Source: Albibacterium sp963696875 (GTDB lineage Bacteria; Bacteroidota; Bacteroidia; Sphingobacteriales; Sphingobacteriaceae). Taken from it: a stretch of 64,000 bases of DNA. The stretch spans positions 124,001 through 188,000 of the forward strand of contig CAVOLQ010000007.1 in the NCBI GenBank assembly GCA_963696875.1. The letters are read 5' to 3'. Made by a program: the position numbers and the translations under genes. Below the pieces are notes generated by a model. The model was not told the origin of the DNA. It did no database searches and saw nothing but the letters and a program-made list of their open reading frames with translations. Shown in pieces: positions 59,225-64,000 of the stretch. Position 1 is the stretch's first letter; each line of letters starts with the position of its first letter.

Positions 59225-59869
59225 ATGAAAAATACTATACTAGCAGGTGGGATTTATTTGGTTATTGACCCCTCAATTAAGGAAACTGTTCTTTTCGACA
59301 AACTTGAACAAGTATTACAAGAAGGTATAGCGGTGGTTCAACTTTGGGATCACTGGCCAGTCGGCATTCATAAAGAAAGTATCATCAACGCGATTTGTGA
59401 CCTATGTCACAGCTATCAAGTTCCCGTATTTATAAATAATGAATGGGAATTATTGAATTCTCTGCCTTTAGATGGGGTTCATTTTGATTCCATTCCAACA
59501 GATTATGATATAATTAAACAGCTTTTACCAAAAGGTTTTTGGGCTGGACTTACCTGCAATAACGATCTGTCCGCTGTTGAGTGGGCAGAGAAAAACAACT
59601 TGAATTATATTTCATTTTGTTCAATCTTTCCATCATCAACGAGTATTAGCTGTGAATTGGTACCTTTTCATACCATCGAACAAGCACGTAAGATTACGTC
59701 AATGCCCATTTTTTTAGCAGGAGGAATTCAGCTTTCAAATCTCTCAAAATTAAAAGATCTTGATTTTGAAGGCATTGCTTTGGTCTCAGGAATTATGAGT
59801 TCAGCGAATCCAGCGGAGGCCACAAAAGCATTTGCTGCGCTATTGACAAACAGAACCCGAAGCTTCTAA
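59225..59869 (+). CDS. ThiE/TenI-fold protein with altered active site, TPP-regulated
   Basis: A 214-residue (beta/alpha)8 protein of the thiamin-phosphate synthase/TenI family. The ATG at 59225 is used; an earlier frame starts inside the preceding gene. The fold motifs VVQL (37-40), FINN (69-72), LDGVH (82-86) and FLAGGI (163-168) are recognisable. Most ThiE substrate residues are changed: the canonical QLRxK is QLWDH, the IND metal site is INN, the GQ(E/D) after DGVH is FDSI, and the TxTK loop is SSTS. It is therefore unlikely to be an ordinary thiamin-phosphate synthase and may be a TenI-like enzyme or have a new reaction. Confidence 0.85.
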   Translation: MKNTILAGGIYLVIDPSIKETVLFDKLEQVLQEGIAVVQLWDHWPVGIHKESIINAICDLCHSYQVPVFINNEWELLNSLPLDGVHFDSIPTDYDIIKQLLPKGFWAGLTCNNDLSAVEWAEKNNLNYISFCSIFPSSTSISCELVPFHTIEQARKITSMPIFLAGGIQLSNLSKLKDLDFEGIALVSGIMSSANPAEATKAFAALLTNRTRSF

Positions 59870-59888
59870 CATTTAAAAACAATCGATT

Positions 59889-60173
59889 ATGAAACGTACC
59901 ACTTTAGATAAACTTTGCTGCCCTTTTGATAAAGCTGATTTGTTCTTACAAATTATTGCTCAAGATTTACAAGAAAATGTTCTCGAAGGCATGCTTTCCT
60001 GTAAAATCTGTAACCGTTATTACCCAATTATAAAAGGAATACCGATTATGAGTCCAGATGAGTATAGAGAGTTTAAATTAGAACAACCTCAAATAGAAAG
60101 TTGGAAGAACCATCTACCAGGAATGAAGTTTAAAAATCATCGTTTAGAAAATGCTGAATTAGGGAAAGATTAA
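59889..60173 (+). CDS. Trm112-like zinc-binding protein
   Basis: A 94-residue protein ending the TPP-controlled operon, 20 bases after the ThiE-like gene. It has the Trm112 pattern: a first metal site LDKLCCPFDKADLFL (Cys 10/11; the usual second Cys is Asp 14) and a second site MLSCKICNRYYPIIKGIPIM (Cys 38 and 41, then the signature YPI-GIP). In eukaryotes and archaea Trm112 stabilises and activates class I methyltransferases. A methyltransferase of that class opens this operon, so the two may form a complex (inference). Confidence 0.85.
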   Translation: MKRTTLDKLCCPFDKADLFLQIIAQDLQENVLEGMLSCKICNRYYPIIKGIPIMSPDEYREFKLEQPQIESWKNHLPGMKFKNHRLENAELGKD

Positions 60174-60368
60174 GAGTTAGTAATCCTGTGATGTAAGGTC
60201 GGGTCTCCTAAATTTTAAAAACAATGGATTAAAATTTGTGTTTTAACTATCAGAATAATTGTAGTATTAATGTAAAGCTCACATTCAAACCATATATCTG
60301 TGTTAGCAGTGTTTTAGTCAATTTTTTAGTATATTCTGTGTTATTCAAAACAATTTAACCCATTAAAA
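60174..60368. other. Intergenic region
   Basis: AT-rich, with a weak AT-only inverted repeat near 60214-60240. I see no promoter or terminator that I can support. Confidence 0.3.
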
Positions 60369-61520
60369 ATGATAGATCTACTTACACCCGAGATGATGCC
60401 CGAAATATTAGCTATAAATGACGGTCCATTCATCTCTCTCTATATGCCTACATTTAAAAGTCATCCAGAAAAGCAACAAGGTCCCGAAAAGTTTAAAGAA
60501 CTTATTAAAGAAATTGAAGGATCCTTGTTATTGAAATATTCCGCTAACGAAGTAAAGGAACTGCTTGAGCCGCTTCGTAAACAGGCTGAAGATTTTGACT
60601 TTTGGCAACATATGGAAGAAGGACTGGCAGTGCTAAGAACTAAAAGCTTTTTCAAAGTGATTGGTTTGCAATCTCCTGTTGATAAGCTAGTAGTGGTGGC
60701 AGACAGCTTCCATACCAAGCCTCTTCGGAAGTATTTACAGACTTTAGAGCGTTATCAAGTATTGGGCTTAAGTCTGAAAGATGTTCATTTTTATGAAGGC
60801 AATCGGCATTCGCTTGTTGAAGTGGAGCTCCTGGCAGGAGTACCAAAAACGATTGAGGAAGCGTTAGGCGATCAGTTGACACAAAAATATTTAACGATAT
60901 CGTCAGGCGGCACTGGCGCTGCTGGCACGGGAATTCATCATGGAAAAGGGAGTAAAAGTGATGAAATAGAAAAGGATGCGGAGCGTTTTTTTACGGTCGT
61001 TTCTAAAGCCGTTGCCGAGTATTATTCCGAACCCTCTGGCTTGCCGCTAATTCTTGCTGCCTTACCTGAGCATCACAGTTTATTCCAAAAAGTTAGTAAT
61101 AATCCTCATTTATTGCCGCATGGAATTATGATAAATCCGAAGTCGGTTTCTATAGATAAGCTTAAGAAATTGGCATGGGAAATTATTGAACCTGAGTATT
61201 TTTCTAGATTAGATAAATTAGCAGAACAATTTAATCAAGCAAAGGCCGATGGCATTGGAAGTGACACTATGGAAGAAATAGGAGAAGCGGCAGCACAAGG
61301 CAGGGTAGGCACAGTTCTGCTAGAGTCTGACCGTGTTATTCCCGGACTATTGGATAGAGAAACTGGGCTAATAGATGTCACTGACTTAGAGCACTCTGAA
61401 GTAGACGATTTATTAGATGATATTGGAGAGTTGGTTCTTGATAAAGGGGGCAATGTAGTGGTTGTTCCGGTTGATAAAATGCCTACATTTACTGGTATTG
61501 CAGCGATGTTTAGGTACTAA
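60369..61520 (+). CDS. Bacterial eRF1-like (baeRF) protein, candidate ribosome-hibernation factor
   Basis: A 383-residue cytoplasmic protein. Its start (PFISLYMPTFKSHPEKQQGPEKFKELI), the middle GIHHGKGSKSDEIEKDAERFF and the C-terminal QGRVGTVLLESDRVIPG and KGGNVVVVPVDKMP fit the bacterial aeRF1-related family, whose member Balon from Psychrobacter binds hibernating ribosomes. There is no GGQ, so peptide release is not expected. The acidic stretch ITDLEHSEVDDLLDDIGELV lies before the last strand. Assignment to the Balon subgroup is by recalled pattern and should be checked. Confidence 0.75.
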   Translation: MIDLLTPEMMPEILAINDGPFISLYMPTFKSHPEKQQGPEKFKELIKEIEGSLLLKYSANEVKELLEPLRKQAEDFDFWQHMEEGLAVLRTKSFFKVIGLQSPVDKLVVVADSFHTKPLRKYLQTLERYQVLGLSLKDVHFYEGNRHSLVEVELLAGVPKTIEEALGDQLTQKYLTISSGGTGAAGTGIHHGKGSKSDEIEKDAERFFTVVSKAVAEYYSEPSGLPLILAALPEHHSLFQKVSNNPHLLPHGIMINPKSVSIDKLKKLAWEIIEPEYFSRLDKLAEQFNQAKADGIGSDTMEEIGEAAAQGRVGTVLLESDRVIPGLLDRETGLIDVTDLEHSEVDDLLDDIGELVLDKGGNVVVVPVDKMPTFTGIAAMFRY

Positions 61521-61560
61521 GTTATTAGCTGTCAGCAATCAGCCCTCAGTTATCATCCGG
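61521..61560. repeat. CTGTCAGC/TCAGTTATC-type degenerate repeat, copy 1
   Basis: ttagctgtcagcaatcagccctcagttatc directly after the baeRF stop. Similar words recur at 61757-61795 and 61934-62022. Confidence 0.5.
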
Positions 61561-61580
61561 TAGCTATAAGCGCAATATTC

Positions 61581-61672
61581 GTCATTTCGAGCGCCGCAGA
61601 GGAGTCGAGGAATCTCATGGTTGGGTGAATAAATAAAAACTTCTCTCCGTTCCGCTTCGCTTACAGACGAGA
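61581..61672. repeat. REP-like imperfect palindrome with GTCATTTCGAGCG head
   Basis: gtcatttcgagcgccgcaga and ggagtcgaggaatctc on the left (61581-61616), with acttctctccgttccgcttcgctt on the right (about 61640-61663) forming a loose complement. Such GTCATTTCGAGCG units are dispersed intergenic repeats in many Bacteroidota genomes (recalled knowledge). Confidence 0.5.
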
Positions 61673-61756
61673 TATTGAAGGTAATTATTATTGATGAATG
61701 ATTAAGGAGAACAAATCGAGGTGCATGTTTCAGCGTACAAGGGCTGGCGTGTAAGA

Positions 61757-62022
61757 ATGGAGCTGACGGCTGATCACTGACAGCCGCTAGCACTACAACT
61801 GTCCGAATCCGAACACAAACTGTTCATTTCTGAACGGTGTTTATATTATTTATTTTATTAGTCTACTTACTATCAGTCCCTTATTGTTTTGGAATAGAAA
61901 CTGACAGAATGTTTATATATTGCATTAAAACATTCAAAACTGACAGCCGATAACTGATCGCTAAATAAATAATAACAACAAAATAGGAAAGACGGCTGAA
62001 AGCTGAAAACTGATCGCTAATT
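61757..62022. repeat. CTGACAGCCG/AACTGATCGC degenerate repeats upstream of the ABC gene
   Basis: Three clusters: gagctgacggctgatcactgacagcc (61759-61784), actgacagccgataactgatcgc (61940-61962) and ggctgaaagctgaaaactgatcgc (61995-62018). The last two end in the same word. The stretch 61521-62022 (502 bases) between the baeRF and ABC genes has no coding frame that I believe. Confidence 0.5.
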
Positions 62023-62691
62023 ATGATAAAACTAAACGATATTTTTAAATGGTATACTGCGGGTGGTACTCGCTCATTCGTATTGAAGGATATTAATTTG
62101 GCCATTCAAGAGGGTGAGTTTCTTTCTATAATGGGTCCTTCAGGTTCTGGAAAGTCGACTTTACTTCATATTATAGGACTTTTAGATGAACCTAATGAAG
62201 GAAGTTATAATTTCCAAGAGGAAAATGTCTTGAAATTCAAAGAGAAAAAGCGTTCTGAAATTTATAAGCAATATATGGGATTTGTTTTTCAAGCTTACCA
62301 TCTCATAGATGAGTTGACAGTCGCTGAAAATATTGAAACGCCTTTGATTTATAAAGGCTTGAAGTCTGCAGAGCGTAAAGCGATAGTGGCTGATATGCTT
62401 GATAAATTCGGTATCGTAGGTAAAAAGGATCTGTTTCCAAATCAACTTTCTGGCGGTCAGCAACAAATTGTTGGAATTGCACGCGCTATTGCAGGAAAAC
62501 CCAAAGTCTTATTAGCCGATGAACCTACCGGGAACCTCAATTCAAAACAAGGGGAGGAGATTATGGAGTTATTTAAAAAACTCAATCAAGAAGAAGGGGT
62601 AACGATTATTCAGGTGACGCACTCAGAAAAAAATGCTGCCTATGGAAGTAGGGTAATTGAATTGTTGGATGGACAAATTCAAACGAACTGA
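62023..62691 (+). CDS. ABC transporter ATP-binding protein (LolD/MacB type)
   Basis: A 222-residue ATPase. Walker A is GPSGSGKST (near 39), Q-loop FVFQAYHLIDELT, signature LSGGQQQIVGIARAI (the usual Arg after GGQQQ is Ile), Walker B VLLADEPTGNLNS and H-loop VTHSE. The length and the LDEPNEGSYNF region fit the LolD/FtsE/MacB class that serves lipoprotein release or macrolide-type efflux. No permease gene is next to it, so the partner must be encoded elsewhere. Confidence 0.93.
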   Translation: MIKLNDIFKWYTAGGTRSFVLKDINLAIQEGEFLSIMGPSGSGKSTLLHIIGLLDEPNEGSYNFQEENVLKFKEKKRSEIYKQYMGFVFQAYHLIDELTVAENIETPLIYKGLKSAERKAIVADMLDKFGIVGKKDLFPNQLSGGQQQIVGIARAIAGKPKVLLADEPTGNLNSKQGEEIMELFKKLNQEEGVTIIQVTHSEKNAAYGSRVIELLDGQIQTN

Positions 62692-62699
62692 TTCTTTTG

Positions 62700-62761
62700 G
62701 GACCGGATCAATGAGTAAATCCGCTCATGATGCTTTTTACTTTAAATCGTTGATTCGGTCC
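62700..62761. terminator. Imperfect hairpin between the ABC and TPR genes
   Basis: ggaccggatcaatga (62700-62714) pairs with 62747-62761 with two wobble positions; a small inner tgag/ctca helix lies within. The right arm overlaps the end of the TPR coding region (stop at 62737). A possible terminator for the convergent genes. Confidence 0.45.
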
Positions 62762-63882
62762 TGTGCATAATTGATATAGGTCTTCTCTTTGGCCGCCGGC
62801 TTCTTATTTATATAAAGTCGATAATATTTCAGCGCACTGATTTTATTCTGCAAATTGTGATCATATAATACTGCTAAATTAAAGTAATCAATCGGTTCAT
62901 CTTGGTATTGGAAACTTCTGATATAAGTTGCTGCTGCTGCGCTAGGCTTGTTTAAGTCTTTTAATATACCTGCCTTTTGGGCAAAGTAAAAACCCGTATT
63001 GGGTGAAATTGCCTCAATAAGTGCTTTTTCAATAAATTCAAAACTCTCTTCAATGCGCTTTAGTGCCTTACAGGTCATCGCCATATAATAATAATCCACT
63101 TCGCCCCAAGCTTCATATTTATGCATCGCCTCTGTATAGGTATCTACTGCGGCTTGAAAATTGTCTAGGTTGAAATAGGCTTTTGCTAATAAAGACCATA
63201 CCTGTTGTGAATCCTCACCAAGCTCGATCAGTTTTTTCGTCAGTTCAACAACTTCAAGGTGCTTTTTTTGTTCCATGGAGACCTTTGCTTTTGAATAGAG
63301 AAGATCCGCATTATTCGGATCATATTGTAAAGCTACATTCAATACAGTATCCGCTTTATCGATCATTTTTAGTAATAAACATAAATCAACAAAATCTTTT
63401 GCTACCATGCTATTATTAGGTTGCAGCCGATTGGCCCTAAGTAAATAATTGAATGCTGAAGGAATGTCTTGTTTCCGTTTATAGATACTTGCTAAGGCTG
63501 TATATGCGTCTACATAAGTACTGTCTATTTCCAATATCTGTTCATATAAGTCCGTGGAAGCATTGTACAAGCCTTTTTGATTATTGATAAAAGCGAGAGA
63601 AGCTAATGCATTAAGATTCAAAGAATCAAGTTCCCGAATTTTGCCATAATAGAAAAAGGCCTTTTGGTGATTTCTAGCCATTCTGAATGAATAAGCAATA
63701 CTATTTATCAGCTTAATATTTGTACTGGTATCTTGGTGAAAAGATTCCAAATAGTTTGCTGCTTCTGAAAATCGTTGATTCTCATACAGCAGGAGTGTTT
63801 TTTGATTGTCAGGTGAACCCTGAGCTTCGGCTTTGAAGATAGAAACAACAAGGAGGCAGGTGAAAAATACTAATCGTTTCAT
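62737..63882 (-). CDS. TPR-repeat protein, exported
   Basis: A 381-residue protein beginning with a signal peptide (MKRLVFFTCLLVVSIFKAEA); the longer start at 63909 would push it inward and is not used. About eight TPR-like helical pairs follow, with words such as YVDAYTALASIYKRKQDIPSAFNYLLRANRL and AAVDTYTEAMHKYEAWGEVDYYYMA. It probably scaffolds other proteins in the periplasm. The substrate or partner is unknown. Confidence 0.87.
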   Translation of the reverse strand: MKRLVFFTCLLVVSIFKAEAQGSPDNQKTLLLYENQRFSEAANYLESFHQDTSTNIKLINSIAYSFRMARNHQKAFFYYGKIRELDSLNLNALASLAFINNQKGLYNASTDLYEQILEIDSTYVDAYTALASIYKRKQDIPSAFNYLLRANRLQPNNSMVAKDFVDLCLLLKMIDKADTVLNVALQYDPNNADLLYSKAKVSMEQKKHLEVVELTKKLIELGEDSQQVWSLLAKAYFNLDNFQAAVDTYTEAMHKYEAWGEVDYYYMAMTCKALKRIEESFEFIEKALIEAISPNTGFYFAQKAGILKDLNKPSAAAATYIRSFQYQDEPIDYFNLAVLYDHNLQNKISALKYYRLYINKKPAAKEKTYINYAQDRINDLK

Positions 63883-64000
63883 ATACAATTGAAATTTAGT
63901 GCCGTTCAATATAACTATGTTTTTAGTTTGTACTAAAGTATTAGTTATATCTTAGAAATCAAAATAATAAGTTTTATTTAATTGGCTTATTTAATGTTAT
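63883..64000. other. Right edge of the window
   Basis: 118 bases upstream of the TPR gene, AT-rich. I see no feature that I can support. Confidence 0.3.

Overview
The window comes from a Bacteroidota chromosome, most likely family Sphingobacteriaceae. The evidence is: a 16S rRNA of Bacteroidota type whose 3' end reads ctggaatacctccttt; promoters with the Bacteroidota -7 box TAnnTTTG; a giant SprA protein of the type IX secretion system; a SusC/SusD pair; and a scarcity of Shine-Dalgarno sites. I cannot resolve genus or species from sequence alone.

Layout. Bases 1-1172 hold a structured, apparently non-coding stretch and then three tandem rRNA promoters. Bases 1173-6310 are a full rRNA operon: 16S, tRNA-Ile(GAU), tRNA-Ala(UGC), 23S, 5S and an intrinsic terminator. 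From 6.5 to 18.9 kb are a Tat-exported Gfo/Idh/MocA oxidoreductase, a subtilisin-like protease, nth, recA, gcvP (convergent with recA across a 28-bp perfect hairpin), an acyl-CoA dehydrogenase-like gene, a fused malic enzyme and ruvA. From 18.95 to 27.6 kb are sprA, gcvH, a VanZ-like gene and an SprT-like gene. From 27.6 to 37.9 kb nearly everything is on the minus strand: a LutB-type iron-sulfur protein, an M28 peptidase, rpiB, tatC, the lipid-precursor operon yceD-rpmF-plsX-fabH-accB-accC (accC carries a +1 frameshift as sequenced), and pdxA. rsmA and a D-2-hydroxyacid dehydrogenase follow on the plus strand.

From 40 to 50.3 kb is an amino-sugar glycan neighbourhood: a GH20 beta-hexosaminidase, an N-acetylmuramoyl-L-alanine amidase, a GH109-type NAD-dependent glycosidase, and a SusC/SusD uptake pair. 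From 50.5 to 57.1 kb are a small blue-copper protein next to a DUF4142 protein, an S9 peptidase, a thioredoxin-fold protein with one active-site Cys, a cardiolipin synthase and a double-Usp stress protein.

The most interesting locus is 57.29-60.17 kb. A TPP riboswitch precedes a tight four-gene operon that is not the usual thiamin pathway: a SAM methyltransferase, an AIR-synthase/HypE/ThiL-fold protein, a ThiE/TenI-fold protein lacking most ThiE active-site residues, and a Trm112-like zinc protein, the kind that partners class I methyltransferases. TPP control with no recognisable complete thiamin enzyme suggests an undescribed thiamin-related salvage, modification or repair pathway. Downstream are a bacterial eRF1-like (baeRF, possibly Balon-type) ribosome-hibernation candidate, a 500-base intergenic region full of repeats, a LolD/MacB-type ATPase and a TPR protein. 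No insertion sequence, prophage, plasmid origin or CRISPR array was seen.
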